From positions 40,265 through 104,264 of the forward strand of contig NZ_DS989814.1 in the NCBI RefSeq assembly GCF_000155775.1: DNA of 64,000 nucleotides. Direction: 5' to 3'. This document shows, piece after piece, positions 7,536 to 18,445 of the stretch (position 1 is its first letter; the number at the start of each line of letters is the position of its first letter). Position numbers and translations under genes: made by a program. The notes below the pieces were generated by a model. It did not search any database. It was given only the letters and a program-made list of their open reading frames with translations, and was not told the DNA's origin. This DNA is from Glaciecola sp. HTCC2999. Lineage in GTDB: Bacteria; Pseudomonadota; Gammaproteobacteria; Enterobacterales; Alteromonadaceae.

Positions 7536-10004
7536 ATGAAAGTATTAAAGTTTGGTGGTTCATCGCTTGCCGATGCAGTGCGTTATCAAAACGTCGCAAC
7601 GATTGTCGCAAGCATTCACCAAACCGATGGTGCTGCAGTTGTATTATCTGCGCCTAAAGGAGTCACTAATGCACTTTCATTACTCACAGAACAAGCCGAA
7701 CAAGGTCAAGATTTTGGTGAATTACAAGCCAAGCTTTCGATGACCCTTAATAGTATTGCTGATGAACTTGCTGAGGCCATTGCAGGTTATGATGTCACTG
7801 CGGTAAAAGCGATGATTGAAAGCACGTTAAACTATTTAGATCAGCGTTTACGCGGTATTCAATTATTAGGCTGTGCGCCAGAAAATACGGCTGCCGAGCT
7901 CATGAGTCTAGGCGAATATGTCTCGGTGAATTTACTTAGTCATATTTTTAAAGCCCAAGGCGTGAAAAATACCATTATTGATCCGGTTGATTATGTCGTT
8001 GCCAACGGCCCTTTCTTGGATGCATTAGCTGATGTTGCCGAATCTAAAGCACGCTTTGTGGATGTTGATAACTCCGGTGCTACGTTATTAATTATGCCTG
8101 GATTTGTCGCGGTAAATTCTGACGGAGAAAAAGTGACCTTAGGGCGTAATGGTTCAGATTACTCAGCTGCTATTTTAGCTGCTTGTATCGATGCGTCAGT
8201 ATGTGAAATTTGGACGGATGTGGATGGCGTGTATAACGCCGATCCGAACCAAGTCGAAGGCGCCGTCTTGATGGACAAGTTGACTTATGAAGAAGCAATG
8301 GAATTATCGTACTTTGGTGCCAAAGTGTTACACCCTAAAACGATTGGGCCAATCGCTCAGCATCATATTCCTTGTTTAATTAAAAATACCTTAAACCCTT
8401 CAGCACCCGGCACTCTTATCAGTTCTGAAAAGAGCGAAAAATGGACCAGTGTGAAAGGGATCTCCAACTTAGACGATGTGGCGATGTTCAACATTGCGGG
8501 CCCAGGAATGAAAGGTATGGTCGGTATGGCGACGCGTATTTTTGATTCGTTAGCCAATGCCGCCATTTCAATTACGCTGATTACCCAATCATCGTCTGAG
8601 TACAGTATTTCATTTTGTATTCAGGCCAAGGACCAGCAAAAAGCCCTTGATGTGCTTCATGATGAGTTTACCTTAGAATTACATAACAACCTACTTGAGC
8701 CGATCGATGTGCGTGAAGGTCTATCGATTGTGACACTAGTAGGGGATGGGATGAAACAATCGCACGGTACTGCAGCGAAATTTTTCCAAGCGCTTGCTCA
8801 AGCGCGTATTAATAACATTGCAATTGCCCAAGGTTCTTCAGAGCGTTCTATCTCAACAGTCATTGAAGCGGGTAAAGCGAAAAAAGCCATTAAAGTGGTA
8901 CACCAGAACTTTTTCTCAGAGCTACAGTGCATCGATGTGTTTTTGATTGGATGTGGTACAGTAGGCGGCGAGTTATTACGTCAAATCCATAAACAGCAAC
9001 CGGTGTTAGCTGAAAAATCGATCCGCTTAAGAGTATTTGGTATCGCCAACTCGCGTCAAATCTTGTTCAACGATAACGGTGTTGATTTATCAAATGATAC
9101 CCAATGGCGTGATGATTTAGTGGCTCATGGGGTTGATTATGGTCTAGCTGAGTTACAAGCATTTGTGGTCAAAAATAGTTTAACTAACCCAGTGTTTGTC
9201 GATTGTACGAGTTCTCAGAGTGTGGCCAGTCAGTATGTCGATATCATTAACGCTGGTTTCCATATCGTAACACCAAATAAGAAAGCCAATACCGATACGG
9301 CTGAATACTACGCTCAAATTAAAGCAGCTGCACAAAACCATAAACGTCAGTACTTATATGAAACGACTGTGGGCGCAGGTTTACCGGTGATTGATAATTT
9401 ACAAAAACTGGTGACGGCAGGTGATCAACTGCACACCTTTGAAGGGATCTTATCTGGTTCATTGTCATACGTGTTTGGCAAATTAGAAGAGGGGTTAAGT
9501 CTTTCAGAAGCCACGCTTGTCGCTAAGAAAAATGGGTTTACCGAACCTGACCCACGTGATGATTTAAGTGGTATGGACGTAGCGCGTAAGTTATTGATTA
9601 TGGCGCGTGAATCAGGCATTGAATGCGAATTATCAGACATTGAAATTGAGTCAGTATTACCACCAGGTTTTGATGATAGTGGTGATATAGAAACGTTTTT
9701 AGCTAACCTACCCAGTGCCGATGCACATTACGCACAGTTATCGGCGGATGCCAAAGCGAAAGGTGAAGTACTGCGTTATGTCGGCCAAATTAAAGATGGT
9801 CAATGCAAAGTGGCGATCCAGTCTTGCCCAGCAAGTCATCCGCTAGCAGCAGTGAAAGACGGTGAAAATGCCTTAGCAATCCATTCTGATTATTATAGCC
9901 CGATCCCTTATGTTATTCGCGGTTATGGTGCGGGTGCGACAGTAACTGCCGCAGGTGTATTTGCTGATATTTTAAGAACCATGGCATGGACGCAAGAACT
10001 ATGA
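7536..10004 (+). CDS. thrA: Bifunctional aspartokinase I / homoserine dehydrogenase I
   Basis: An 822-residue fusion, the standard ThrA size. It catalyses the first and third steps from aspartate to threonine. The N-terminal kinase opens [13 protein letters not shown], with [11 protein letters not shown] and [11 protein letters not shown] as substrate and nucleotide segments; two ACT-type regulatory repeats ([10 protein letters not shown] and QGSSERSIS) follow, then the dehydrogenase Rossmann motif [10 protein letters not shown] near residue 470 and TPNKKANT. The ATG at 7536 is chosen over an upstream in-frame start because AGGAG lies at 7526-7530. Its last bases overlap thrB. Confidence 0.98.
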   Translation: MKVLKFGGSSLADAVRYQNVATIVASIHQTDGAAVVLSAPKGVTNALSLLTEQAEQGQDFGELQAKLSMTLNSIADELAEAIAGYDVTAVKAMIESTLNYLDQRLRGIQLLGCAPENTAAELMSLGEYVSVNLLSHIFKAQGVKNTIIDPVDYVVANGPFLDALADVAESKARFVDVDNSGATLLIMPGFVAVNSDGEKVTLGRNGSDYSAAILAACIDASVCEIWTDVDGVYNADPNQVEGAVLMDKLTYEEAMELSYFGAKVLHPKTIGPIAQHHIPCLIKNTLNPSAPGTLISSEKSEKWTSVKGISNLDDVAMFNIAGPGMKGMVGMATRIFDSLANAAISITLITQSSSEYSISFCIQAKDQQKALDVLHDEFTLELHNNLLEPIDVREGLSIVTLVGDGMKQSHGTAAKFFQALAQARINNIAIAQGSSERSISTVIEAGKAKKAIKVVHQNFFSELQCIDVFLIGCGTVGGELLRQIHKQQPVLAEKSIRLRVFGIANSRQILFNDNGVDLSNDTQWRDDLVAHGVDYGLAELQAFVVKNSLTNPVFVDCTSSQSVASQYVDIINAGFHIVTPNKKANTDTAEYYAQIKAAAQNHKRQYLYETTVGAGLPVIDNLQKLVTAGDQLHTFEGILSGSLSYVFGKLEEGLSLSEATLVAKKNGFTEPDPRDDLSGMDVARKLLIMARESGIECELSDIEIESVLPPGFDDSGDIETFLANLPSADAHYAQLSADAKAKGEVLRYVGQIKDGQCKVAIQSCPASHPLAAVKDGENALAIHSDYYSPIPYVIRGYGAGATVTAAGVFADILRTMAWTQEL

Positions 10005-10942
10005 AATTAACTGCATTTGCGCCAGCCTCGATTGGTAATGTGAGTGTCGGCTTTGATGTCCTTGGCGCGGGCTTAGCGCCGGTGGATGGGACCTTGTTAG
10101 GTGATACGGTCTCGATTGAACCTGCAGAGAATTTTGCACTGACCGCATCAGGTCGTTTTGCCGATAGACTACCTGCTGGCATGGAAAACAATATCGTATT
10201 TGCTTGTCATGAATTTTTTAATTCTGCGTTAATGCTTAAAGGTATCGCGGTGAAGCCATGCAAAATGGCATTAAATAAAGCCCTACCTATTGGTAGTGGC
10301 CTAGGGTCAAGTGCTAGCTCGATTGTGGCAGCATTCTATGCATTGAACGCATTTTACGACTATCCTTTTGACAATAATGAATTGTTATACATGATGGGTG
10401 AGTGCGAAGGTGATATCAGTGGCTCTGTTCACTATGATAACGTGGCGCCAGCACTATTTGGTGGTATTACCCTGATGACGGGGCTAAAAGAGCCAATTTG
10501 TGAGCAAGTTCCGGTGTTTAAAGATTGGTATTGGGCGATGTGTTATTCGGGTATTAGTGTGTCGACCGCAGCGGCGCGTGAGATTTTACCTAAGCAGTTT
10601 GATATGGCTACGACACTCACTTTTGGACGCCAATTAGCCAACTTTATCCATGCTAGTCATACGCAAAATGAAGCATTGGCAGCGCAAGTGTTTTTTGATG
10701 TGTTAGCCGAAGAACACCGTCAAGTATTACTCCCGCATTTTGCACAAAGCCGTGAATTTGCAATGGCCAATGGTGCCATCGGTTTTGGGATTTCAGGCTC
10801 AGGCCCAACGGTGTTTGCAGCATGTAAGACGCAAGCTCAAGCACAAGTGATTGCTGATTATTTAGCAGCAGAATATATACAGAATGAAGATGGTTTTGCG
10901 CATGTTTGTCAAATAGACACGCAAGGCACTCGATTAGTTTAA
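10001..10942 (+). CDS. thrB: Homoserine kinase
   Basis: A 313-residue GHMP kinase. The start ATG at 10001 overlaps the thrA stop as ATGA, giving translational coupling; a longer frame from 9986 is rejected for that reason. It begins [19 protein letters not shown], and the ATP-binding loop [17 protein letters not shown] is intact, as is the C-terminal [13 protein letters not shown]. It phosphorylates homoserine to O-phosphohomoserine for ThrC. Confidence 0.98.
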   Translation: MKLTAFAPASIGNVSVGFDVLGAGLAPVDGTLLGDTVSIEPAENFALTASGRFADRLPAGMENNIVFACHEFFNSALMLKGIAVKPCKMALNKALPIGSGLGSSASSIVAAFYALNAFYDYPFDNNELLYMMGECEGDISGSVHYDNVAPALFGGITLMTGLKEPICEQVPVFKDWYWAMCYSGISVSTAAAREILPKQFDMATTLTFGRQLANFIHASHTQNEALAAQVFFDVLAEEHRQVLLPHFAQSREFAMANGAIGFGISGSGPTVFAACKTQAQAQVIADYLAAEYIQNEDGFAHVCQIDTQGTRLV

Positions 10943-10963
10943 GTACAAAGGAAATTAGATCCC

Positions 10964-12247
10964 ATGCATTTGGTGAATTTGAAAGATAATACGCAGCAAG
11001 TTGGTTTTAAAGAAGCAGTTAAGACGGGTTTAGGACGACAACAAGGATTGTTCTTTGTTGAAGAGATAACACCGTTAGATAATATTGATGCGCTATTGGC
11101 AATGTCATTACCTGATCGCAGTAAAGTGATTTTGCAGCACTTAATCGGTGATGAATTTAGCCCAGAAGAATTAGGTCAGTTAATTGATAATGCCTTTACG
11201 TTTCCTGCGCCAGTAGCAAAAGTGGATGACAACTTGTATAGCCTAGAGTTATTTCATGGTCCGACGCTGGCGTTTAAAGACTTTGGCGGTCGCTTTATGG
11301 CTCAGTGTCTGACTGACATCTCACAAGGTGCACCCGTCACTATTTTAACTGCGACCTCTGGTGATACCGGTGCTGCCGTTGCACATGCTTTCCATGGCAT
11401 TGATAACATCAATGTCGTGATATTGTTTCCACAAGGTAAAATCTCACCTCTCCAAGAAAAGTTATTCACTACATTAGGTGGGAATATTCATACTGTAGCA
11501 GTTGATGGTGATTTTGATGCGTGTCAGGCAATGGTGAAACATGCCTTTGATGATGAGCAAATGCGTAATGAACTGCATTTAAACTCTGCTAATTCAATCA
11601 ATATCTCACGTTTGTTAGCGCAAGTATGCTACTACTTTGAAGCGTTTGCTCAATTAGATGATGACGCACGCAAAGAATTAGTGATTTCAGTCCCAAGTGG
11701 TAATTTTGGTAACTTAACAGCAGGGCTAATTGCTAAAGCACTGGGCTTACCGATCAAACGTTTCATTGCTGCCACTAATTTAAATGATACGGTACCACGT
11801 TATTTAGAAGAAGGTGAGTGGTCACCTAAAGATACCATTGCGACCTTATCGAACGCGATGGATGTGAGTCGTCCAAACAACTGGCCACGTATTGAGGCAA
11901 TGATTGAAAAGGGCATTATCGACAAAGATATCTTAACGGGTATGGCGATCGATGAAGACTGCACCCAAATGGCGATGAAACAATTACAAGCGTTAGGTTA
12001 CACTAGTGAACCACATGCTGCTGTTGCATATCGTAGCTTATGTAAGTCATTAAAAGACGGTGAAACGGGGCTGTTTTTAGGTACCGCGCATCCGGCTAAA
12101 TTCCGTGAGTCTGTGGAAAACATCTTAGGTCAGCCGTTGTCATTACCTCAAGCATTAGCTGATGTGGCAGGTAAACACTCCTATGCGGTTGAAAAGCCTG
12201 CAGATTACGCAGTAATAAAACAACATATGTTTGATTTATTGAAGTAG
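10964..12247 (+). CDS. thrC: Threonine synthase
   Basis: A 427-residue fold type II PLP enzyme converting O-phosphohomoserine to threonine. HGPTLAFKDFGGRF contains the PLP lysine K105; TATSGDTGAAVAHAF and SVPSGNFGNLTAGL are the phosphate-binding and active-site loops. It starts 21 bases after thrB behind an AAGGA site and is the last gene of the attenuated thrLABC operon. I see no obvious terminator in the 36 bases before ung. Confidence 0.98.
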   Translation: MHLVNLKDNTQQVGFKEAVKTGLGRQQGLFFVEEITPLDNIDALLAMSLPDRSKVILQHLIGDEFSPEELGQLIDNAFTFPAPVAKVDDNLYSLELFHGPTLAFKDFGGRFMAQCLTDISQGAPVTILTATSGDTGAAVAHAFHGIDNINVVILFPQGKISPLQEKLFTTLGGNIHTVAVDGDFDACQAMVKHAFDDEQMRNELHLNSANSINISRLLAQVCYYFEAFAQLDDDARKELVISVPSGNFGNLTAGLIAKALGLPIKRFIAATNLNDTVPRYLEEGEWSPKDTIATLSNAMDVSRPNNWPRIEAMIEKGIIDKDILTGMAIDEDCTQMAMKQLQALGYTSEPHAAVAYRSLCKSLKDGETGLFLGTAHPAKFRESVENILGQPLSLPQALADVAGKHSYAVEKPADYAVIKQHMFDLLK

Positions 12248-12283
12248 ACTTAATTGTAGAACTGTCTTACTTATTGAGTGACT

Positions 12284-12952
12284 ATGCAGACTTGGTCAGC
12301 GTTTTTAACAACACAGCAAGCTTCGCCTTACTATCAGGATATCCAAACCCAAGTAGCCGCGAAGCGTCTAGCAGGTGAGGTGGTGTATCCACCTCCAGAG
12401 TTAGAATTAAATGCACTTAGTCAGTGCCCGTTAGATACGGTGAAAGTGGTTATTCTCGGCCAAGATCCTTATCATGGCCCAGGGCAAGCCCATGGTTTGA
12501 GCTTCTCAGTGCCACCTGGCATCGCTATCCCACCTTCACTCCGTAATATTTATAAAGAACTCGATAACAGTCTGCCTGACTTTAACATACCTGAGCATGG
12601 GTGTTTGTTAGAATGGGCACAGCAGGGCGTGTTGTTACTTAATACCGTGCTGACAGTAACAGAATCCAAGGCGCATTCGCATGCGAAGTTGGGTTGGCAA
12701 ACCTTCACCCACGCCGTCATCGCAGAGGTCGCTCGTACTCAACCGCATGTCATCTTTATGTTATGGGGATCGCATGCGCAAAAGTTCACGCATGATATAT
12801 TGAACACCGATTGTCAGCACCACTTGATATTAAAAGCTCCCCATCCCTCGCCCCTATCAGCGCACCGCGGATTCTTGGGCTGTCAGCATTTTGTAATGGC
12901 CAATGAGTGGTTAGCGAAAAAAGGGCTAGCGGTAATTGATTGGCAGGTTTAA
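12284..12952 (+). CDS. ung: Uracil-DNA glycosylase (family 1)
   Basis: A 222-residue repair enzyme that removes uracil from DNA. The catalytic water-activating loop GQDPYHGPGQAHG (D61) and the DNA-intercalation loop HPSPLSAHRGF are both complete, and the length is typical. ATG at 12284 is chosen; a GTG two codons earlier is possible, and both ribosome binding sites are weak. It follows thrC closely and ends with a 4-base tail-to-tail overlap with the leftward serine hydrolase gene. Confidence 0.97.
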   Translation: MQTWSAFLTTQQASPYYQDIQTQVAAKRLAGEVVYPPPELELNALSQCPLDTVKVVILGQDPYHGPGQAHGLSFSVPPGIAIPPSLRNIYKELDNSLPDFNIPEHGCLLEWAQQGVLLLNTVLTVTESKAHSHAKLGWQTFTHAVIAEVARTQPHVIFMLWGSHAQKFTHDILNTDCQHHLILKAPHPSPLSAHRGFLGCQHFVMANEWLAKKGLAVIDWQV

Positions 12953-13974
12953 TCGCCGGCCTTATTTAATATATCGAGTATTCGGGCATAAATAATTTGT
13001 GTCAGTAGAACGCGGTCATCGCCAGTGGTATTCGTGAATTGAATAACGACAGTATCCGTATCTTTATGATAACGAGCGATACTGGAGTACCCAAGGACCC
13101 AACCTGTGTGACCATAGTCATAGAGTGATGCATAAATATCAGCTTCCTCAGCGGTAAACAATGTTCCCTCATTAAGTGCGCGAATAAACACACCAACATC
13201 GCGTGCTGACGCAACATACCCTTGATCTAAATACTTTAGGTCATCATCGTAACCTACATAGTAGCCACTCATTAACTCATCCATATCCACGTCATGAATA
13301 GAAAAGAAGGTGTGCTTTAATGCTAATGGCTTAAGGATATTAGCTTGAATAAATTGTGTATAGTCATAGCCCAACACATTGTTCATGATCTGGGTGAGTA
13401 ACAAATAGTTAGAGTTGGAATAAGCATAGTCGGTATCGGGCTTGAAATCGGCAGGTTTATCTAACATTAATGAGAAAACATCGATGTCATTTGACGCCCA
13501 ATCAAACCCAGGTTGATCAGTAAAGTTAGGCACACCGCTGCGGTGCATGACTAACATTTTTATCGTAATTTGGTCTGCATATTCAATACGAGAGGCTAAC
13601 TGAGGGAGGTAGTGAGCAACGCTTTGATTAGCATCGAGTTGATTTGTCGCAATGAGTTTGGTGATCGCAGCGGCTTCATATAACTTAGCAATGCTCGCAA
13701 TTTTAAATAACGCCTGCCCATAAGCGGGTATCGCCGCAGCACGGTTATGCCAACCTCGCGCGACTGTTTGCCCTGGCTCATTTCCGGTTTGTGTATAGAT
13801 GATAATGCCGTCTATACCATTTTCAGACGCTAATTGCGCTTCTGACTCGACACTCGAGGATAACGGCTTTAAGTAATACACACCATACTCCCAAGGGGCG
13901 AATATATAGATACTCGAGGTTGTTAAGGTTAACGCAAGGAGTATTTTAAGGATTGCTTTGTGCCATTTGCTCAT
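12949..13974 (-). CDS. Beta-lactamase-fold serine hydrolase (class C/PBP-like)
   Basis: A 341-residue protein with an N-terminal hydrophobic segment (residues 8-26) that acts as a signal or membrane anchor. The penicillin-recognising motifs are present: SIAK at 94-97 (SxxK), YSN at 185-187 (YxN), and GHTG in place of KTG near residue 290. This set defines the serine beta-lactamase-like superfamily, which includes esterases, D-aminopeptidases and carboxypeptidases. The natural substrate is unknown, and a resistance role should not be assumed. Confidence 0.85.
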   Translation of the reverse strand: MSKWHKAILKILLALTLTTSSIYIFAPWEYGVYYLKPLSSSVESEAQLASENGIDGIIIYTQTGNEPGQTVARGWHNRAAAIPAYGQALFKIASIAKLYEAAAITKLIATNQLDANQSVAHYLPQLASRIEYADQITIKMLVMHRSGVPNFTDQPGFDWASNDIDVFSLMLDKPADFKPDTDYAYSNSNYLLLTQIMNNVLGYDYTQFIQANILKPLALKHTFFSIHDVDMDELMSGYYVGYDDDLKYLDQGYVASARDVGVFIRALNEGTLFTAEEADIYASLYDYGHTGWVLGYSSIARYHKDTDTVVIQFTNTTGDDRVLLTQIIYARILDILNKAGD

Positions 13975-14156
13975 GTGTCATATACATTATCAATTTATTC
14001 ACGTCTATCATGACACATGTGCCTCATGGGTCAATTTAGATAATGTAACCTTGTGTGAATTGAGCATTGAATTAATCGCCTGGGTGAAAGGTAATATGAG
14101 ATAGAGCTTCATCTTATGACAAGCTATAATCGAATTCCAAATGAGTTGTGTGAGCG

Positions 14157-14936
14157 ATGCTTGTGTTTTTTGATGCGTTTTCATTGATGCCACTATGGGC
14201 ATTATTAGCAGCAATCGCGGTGACGCTTGTTGCCGGGTTTGTGAAGGGGGCAATAGGCTTTGCGATGCCGTTGATTATGATTTCGGGATTGTCGCTGTTT
14301 TTAGATCCTGTGATTGCCATATCAGGCATTATTCTTCCAATTGTGTTATCTAATTTTTTGCAAGTGGCGCGCTTTGGCAAAGATGAGGCCATGATTGCCG
14401 TTAAAGAATATTGGCGCTATATTTTGATCGTCTGTTTGATGATCCTGATCGTGGCCCAATTTGTGATGGCCATTCCCACCCAAACATTTTACCTTATCTT
14501 AGGTATACCGGTTGTGGTGTTATCGGTGATCCAGTTACTGGGTGTAACCTTCCATATACCGACTCACCACAGGCGATTATCTGAGTGGGTTATTGGCACC
14601 TTTGCAGGCGCATTAGGTGGATTAACGGGGACATGGGGACCACCAACGGTTTTGTATTTAATTGCATTACAAACACCAAAAGCGAAGCAAATATTGGTAC
14701 AAGGTGTTGTGTATGGACTTGGTTCAGTGAGTTTATTGGCAGGTCATCTCAAATCCGGAGTATTGACTTTAGAGACTGCTCCTTTTTCTGCATTGTTACT
14801 TATTCCTGCATTCTTGGGGATGCACATGGGATTTCGTTTTTCAGATCGGCTCGATCCTGCTTTGTTTAAACGTATTACTTTGATCGTGTTGATTTTAGCT
14901 GGGGCAAACTTAGTAAGGCGAGGAGTTATGGGCTAA
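14157..14936 (+). CDS. TauE/SafE-type anion permease
   Basis: A 259-residue integral membrane protein with about eight hydrophobic segments arranged as two similar halves. The first half has GFVKGAIGFAMPL and the second GTFAGALGGLTGTWGPPTVLYL, the two loops typical of the sulfite exporter TauE/SafE family. Members export or import sulfite, organosulfonates or related anions; the substrate here is not predictable. It is a single gene, divergent from the serine hydrolase gene. Confidence 0.87.
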   Translation: MLVFFDAFSLMPLWALLAAIAVTLVAGFVKGAIGFAMPLIMISGLSLFLDPVIAISGIILPIVLSNFLQVARFGKDEAMIAVKEYWRYILIVCLMILIVAQFVMAIPTQTFYLILGIPVVVLSVIQLLGVTFHIPTHHRRLSEWVIGTFAGALGGLTGTWGPPTVLYLIALQTPKAKQILVQGVVYGLGSVSLLAGHLKSGVLTLETAPFSALLLIPAFLGMHMGFRFSDRLDPALFKRITLIVLILAGANLVRRGVMG

Positions 14937-15008
14937 GAAGTTCTGACAGCCAATGCCTAACTTAAACCACAAAAGATAGACGAAACCAAATGGAGCAGAA
15001 AATACATA

Positions 15009-15041
15009 GAAAAAAGGGTAGATACCTAAGTAACTACCCTT
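15009..15041 (-). terminator. Terminator of the small acidic-protein gene
   Basis: AAGGGTAG (15014-15021) pairs with CTACCCTT (15034-15041) across a 12-base loop. On the minus strand the stem is followed by a T run (plus-strand A run 15009-15015). It lies just downstream of the minus-strand gene ending at 15050. Confidence 0.8.
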
Positions 15042-15049
15042 CGAAATTA

Positions 15050-15295
15050 TCATTCCTCGTCGAAGAAGTCGTAATCATAATCGAGCGTATTGAGCTCTCT
15101 TTTTAAACGTTTTTCTTCATTGATGGCTTCTATTTCACGCCATTTATGCCTTCTATTTTTACGTTGCAATTTATTAGACTGATACTCGCTTTCCAACATG
15201 GTTAATTCTTCCATAAAAAATTCCGTATAAGAGTCGCTTCCATCGTCATCTTGTAGATCATTACTATCTTTGTATTTACTGTGTGCAAATGACAT
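15050..15295 (-). CDS. Small charged protein, resembling the PA3496-type putative envelope integrity family
   Basis: An 81-residue, very hydrophilic protein. The N-terminal half is rich in Asp and Ser, then a basic Arg/Lys stretch (LQRKNRRHKWREIEAINEEK) and an acidic tail ending DYDYDFFDEE. The order of a basic helical block, an EEKRLKREL motif and an aromatic-acidic tail recalls the small PA3496-like proteins, but this is recognition from memory only. It has its own terminator and no operon partners. The function is unknown. Confidence 0.6.
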   Translation of the reverse strand: MSFAHSKYKDSNDLQDDDGSDSYTEFFMEELTMLESEYQSNKLQRKNRRHKWREIEAINEEKRLKRELNTLDYDYDFFDEE

Positions 15296-15589
15296 AAGCA
15301 GGTTACCTAAAAAAATAGACTACTTTTAAAAAAATTTAACTAGGTTGCATGATATTGCATCCACGTTAAAATCACACTTTGGTGATTTTTGGAGTATTTA
15401 TTAATCATCATAAAATTACCAGATTATCTATAGAAAAAATGGTTATATAAACCTAATAATAAGTTTTAATTTCTTCTATGTTAAATCACACACAGGTAGT
15501 AATTAGAAGAATCAAATATGTTTGTTGTTCAGATAGTGAATAGCCGCTCTGTGATGCCTTGTGTGAATTAGTTTGCATGGTGGAATCGC
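15296..15589. other. Intergenic stretch between the small-protein gene and pgi
   Basis: About 300 AT-rich bases upstream of the 81-residue gene and downstream of pgi. One perfect 8-base inverted repeat, AAAATCAC (15368-15375) / GTGATTTT (15382-15389), has a 6-base loop and T residues after the stem on the plus strand. No good coding frame, tRNA or known RNA was seen. It should hold the promoter of the small gene on the minus strand; a small RNA is possible but unproven. Confidence 0.4.
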
Positions 15590-15621
15590 AAAAAAAAGGG
15601 TAATGCCAACCGACATTACCC
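15590..15621 (-). terminator. Terminator of the tal-pgi operon
   Basis: GGGTAATG (15598-15605) / CATTACCC (15614-15621) with an 8-base loop. The A run at 15590-15597 reads as a T run on the minus strand after the stem. It lies 26 bases past the pgi stop. Confidence 0.88.
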
Positions 15622-15647
15622 TTCTTATATCATCATTCAGATGACAA

Positions 15648-17285
15648 TTATTTTAAGCTGTCTCTAAATTGATTAATGAGTGCTTGAGTTGAGCTGTCCA
15701 TGGAAGCGTGCATGTCACCTGAATGAATCGCATCAAGGACTTGATTACCTAACACCTTACCTAATTCAACGCCCCACTGATCAAAGCTATTAACGCCCCA
15801 TACAACACCTTGCACAAATACTTTATGTTCATATAAAGCGACCAAAGCACCTAATGTAAACGGGTCTAACTGTTCAAATGTAATCGTGTTAGACGGTTTA
15901 TTACCCGGCATAACTTTGTGTGCTGCAAGTGTATCTTTCTCGGCGTCACTGAGCGCATCAGGCAGCTCTGCACGACATTCATCAAAGGTTTTACCTTGCA
16001 TCAGTGCTTGGGTTTGACCAAAACAATTCGATGCGAGCATCGCATGATGGGTATCATCTTGGTTTGGCACTCGCAGTGGCATGATAAAGTCCGCAGGGAT
16101 TATAGTATCGCCTTGATGGATCAACTGATGGAATGAATGCTGCCCATTGGTCCCTTCTGAACCAAAAATTATTGGGCCGGTCGCGTAGTCAACTGCACTA
16201 CCGTCAGCTACGTTACGTTTTCCGTTAGATTCCATATCTAATTGTTGTACATAAGCTGGGAAGCCACGCAAATAATGATAATACGGTAATAACACATGAC
16301 TTTGCGCATCTTGGAAATTACGATACCACACGCCTAGCATGCCTAAGATCATGGGTAGGTTTTGCTCAGCTGGTGCACTTTGGAAATGTTGGTCCATCGC
16401 GAAAGCCCCTTTTAATAAGGCTTCAAAATGCTCATAACCAATCGCTAGCGCAATCGGCATTCCGATGGCAGACCATAAAGAATAACGACCACCGACCCAA
16501 TCATCCATTGGGAATACCAGTTCAGGGTTCATCCCAAACTCAACGGCAGCAGGCACATTCGATGAAATGGCTGCGAAATGCGTTGCAATCGCCTCTGCGG
16601 GAGCACCTGTGCCTAAGAACCAAGCTTTCGCTGTTAAGGTGTTTTGTTTTGTTTCTTGAGTACCAAATGACTTCGAAGACATCAAGACTAATGTCGTTTC
16701 AGGATCACGTTGCGCTAGGACATCTTGGATATGACAGCCATCCACATTGGCGACAAAGTGCACCTTTAACTTATTAGCATGATAAGGCAACAATGCCTCT
16801 GTCATGATTTTAGGCCCTAAAAATGACCCACCAATGCCAATACTGACGACATCCGTAATCGCTTTGCCGGTGTAACCTGTGTGTGTACCATTGTGTAATG
16901 ACTCAGTAAATGCTTTGATTTTGGCTCGCGTCGCTTGAACCGCAGGCAGCACATTTTCGCCATCAACATAAATAGGTGCATCACCAAAATTACGTAGTGC
17001 AGTATGCAGCACGGCACGATTTTCGGTGTAATTAATCGGCTGACCAGCAAACATGTTCGCGCGAGCTTGAACGACATTCGCTGTGTCTGCTAATGCAAGT
17101 AATTGGTCAAAGATACCTTGGGTAATCGTATTTTTTGAAAAATCGATATTGATGCCACATGCACTTTGCGTAAATTGTGCGGCTCGATTCGGTTCGTTAT
17201 TAAACCAATCGCGCATATGCTCATTTTTGTGTGCTGTAGCTAATGTTGCCAATGCCTGCCATGGCGCGCTGCTAGTGATACTCAT
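15648..17285 (-). CDS. pgi: Glucose-6-phosphate isomerase
   Basis: A 545-residue enzyme interconverting glucose-6-phosphate and fructose-6-phosphate. SIGIGGSFLGPKIMTEAL, MSSKSFGTQET and DWVGGRYSLWSAIG are the sugar-phosphate site segments, and FGSEGTNGQHSFHQLIHQG holds the signature with the catalytic histidine. The length is that of the gammaproteobacterial form. It starts 4 bases after the tal stop, so the two are one leftward operon joining glycolysis to the pentose phosphate pathway, ended by the hairpin at 15590-15621. Confidence 0.98.
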   Translation of the reverse strand: MSITSSAPWQALATLATAHKNEHMRDWFNNEPNRAAQFTQSACGINIDFSKNTITQGIFDQLLALADTANVVQARANMFAGQPINYTENRAVLHTALRNFGDAPIYVDGENVLPAVQATRAKIKAFTESLHNGTHTGYTGKAITDVVSIGIGGSFLGPKIMTEALLPYHANKLKVHFVANVDGCHIQDVLAQRDPETTLVLMSSKSFGTQETKQNTLTAKAWFLGTGAPAEAIATHFAAISSNVPAAVEFGMNPELVFPMDDWVGGRYSLWSAIGMPIALAIGYEHFEALLKGAFAMDQHFQSAPAEQNLPMILGMLGVWYRNFQDAQSHVLLPYYHYLRGFPAYVQQLDMESNGKRNVADGSAVDYATGPIIFGSEGTNGQHSFHQLIHQGDTIIPADFIMPLRVPNQDDTHHAMLASNCFGQTQALMQGKTFDECRAELPDALSDAEKDTLAAHKVMPGNKPSNTITFEQLDPFTLGALVALYEHKVFVQGVVWGVNSFDQWGVELGKVLGNQVLDAIHSGDMHASMDSSTQALINQFRDSLK

Positions 17286-17289
17286 AAAA

Positions 17290-18243
17290 TTATAACTTTG
17301 CCTCTAATAACGCTTCTAATTTGATTTGGTCTTTGGTGAAGTTACGAATACCTTCAGCGAGCTTCTCAGTCGCCATTGCATCTTCATTCATATCCCAACG
17401 ATATTCACTTTCAGTGAGTGCTGCAGGTGGAGTTTGAGTTGCTCCGTTATCCGTTAATTTAACAGTTAGCTCGCCTGTGGTATTGGCTAATTCTTCTAAT
17501 AATGCTGGCGCGATAGTTAAACGATCACAACCTGCTAACTCGATGATTTCATCGGTGTTACGGAAACTTGCTCCCATAACAACCGTTTTATAGCCATTCG
17601 CTTTATAATATTCGTAAATTTTTGATACCGATTGCACACCTGGATCTTCAGCACCCGGGAAGCTATCTTTACCGGTAGCATTTTTATACCAATCTAAAAT
17701 GCGGCCTACAAATGGTGAGATTAAGAAGACACCGGCTTCAGCACATGCACGTGCTTGGGCAAAAGAAAACAATAATGTCAGGTTACATTGAATACCTTGT
17801 TGTTCAAGTTGCTCAGCGGCTTTGATGCCTTCCCAAGTGGACGCGATTTTAATTAAAATACGGTCTTTACTGATCCCTTCATCTGCGTACATAGCGATAA
17901 GTTTTTGTGCTTTTGCCACAGTCGCTTCAGTATCAAAAGATAAACGCGCATCGACTTCGGTGGATATACGTCCTGGAATAACACCCACGATTTCTTTACC
18001 AATTAATACTGCTAATTTATCTGATGCATCGGCCACTTGTTGTGCCGTATCCGCACTTTGGCTTTTAGCCCAAACAATCGCATCATCAAGGATAGCTGTA
18101 TATTGGGGAATATCTGCGGCTTTGAGTAATAATGATGGGTTAGTAGTAGCATCGACAGGTGCATATTTTTTGATAGCATCGACATCGCCAGTATCGGCGA
18201 CTACAGTAGTCACTGCGCGTAATGCACTTAGTAAATCAGACAT
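17290..18243 (-). CDS. tal: Transaldolase
   Basis: A 317-residue class I aldolase-fold enzyme of the non-oxidative pentose phosphate pathway. Motifs are [13 protein letters not shown] near the N-terminus, [15 protein letters not shown] with the Schiff-base lysine, and [12 protein letters not shown] with [16 protein letters not shown] precedes the start. It is the first gene of tal-pgi. The nearby order thrABC, yaaA, tal echoes the start of the E. coli map. Confidence 0.98.
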   Translation of the reverse strand: MSDLLSALRAVTTVVADTGDVDAIKKYAPVDATTNPSLLLKAADIPQYTAILDDAIVWAKSQSADTAQQVADASDKLAVLIGKEIVGVIPGRISTEVDARLSFDTEATVAKAQKLIAMYADEGISKDRILIKIASTWEGIKAAEQLEQQGIQCNLTLLFSFAQARACAEAGVFLISPFVGRILDWYKNATGKDSFPGAEDPGVQSVSKIYEYYKANGYKTVVMGASFRNTDEIIELAGCDRLTIAPALLEELANTTGELTVKLTDNGATQTPPAALTESEYRWDMNEDAMATEKLAEGIRNFTKDQIKLEALLEAKL

Positions 18244-18445
18244 AATTTTCCTTGAATAGTAACAATGACTATAGGTTACCTTGCTGATGCTAAAATGGCT
18301 AGGATCTATTAAGGTTTTTTGGCCATAAGATAACCGATTATGTTGATTGTTTTATTTAATTAGCACAAGCTCAAGATAGGTCGCATAATTATTCCGTCAA
18401 ATGTCATAATGCATTTGAAAATAAATAAGTAAATAGGTGACTATC

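Noticed and set aside
12949-13974. Antibiotic-resistance beta-lactamase
   Set aside because: It has the superfamily motifs, but GHTG replaces KTG and nothing shows lactam hydrolysis; kept as a generic serine hydrolase.
16373-16777. 134-residue plus-strand frame over pgi
   Set aside because: Antisense to a fully conserved glucose-6-phosphate isomerase; no ribosome site or family match.
17822-18259. 145-residue plus-strand frame over tal
   Set aside because: Antisense to transaldolase, with low-complexity Ala/Ser composition typical of a shadow frame.
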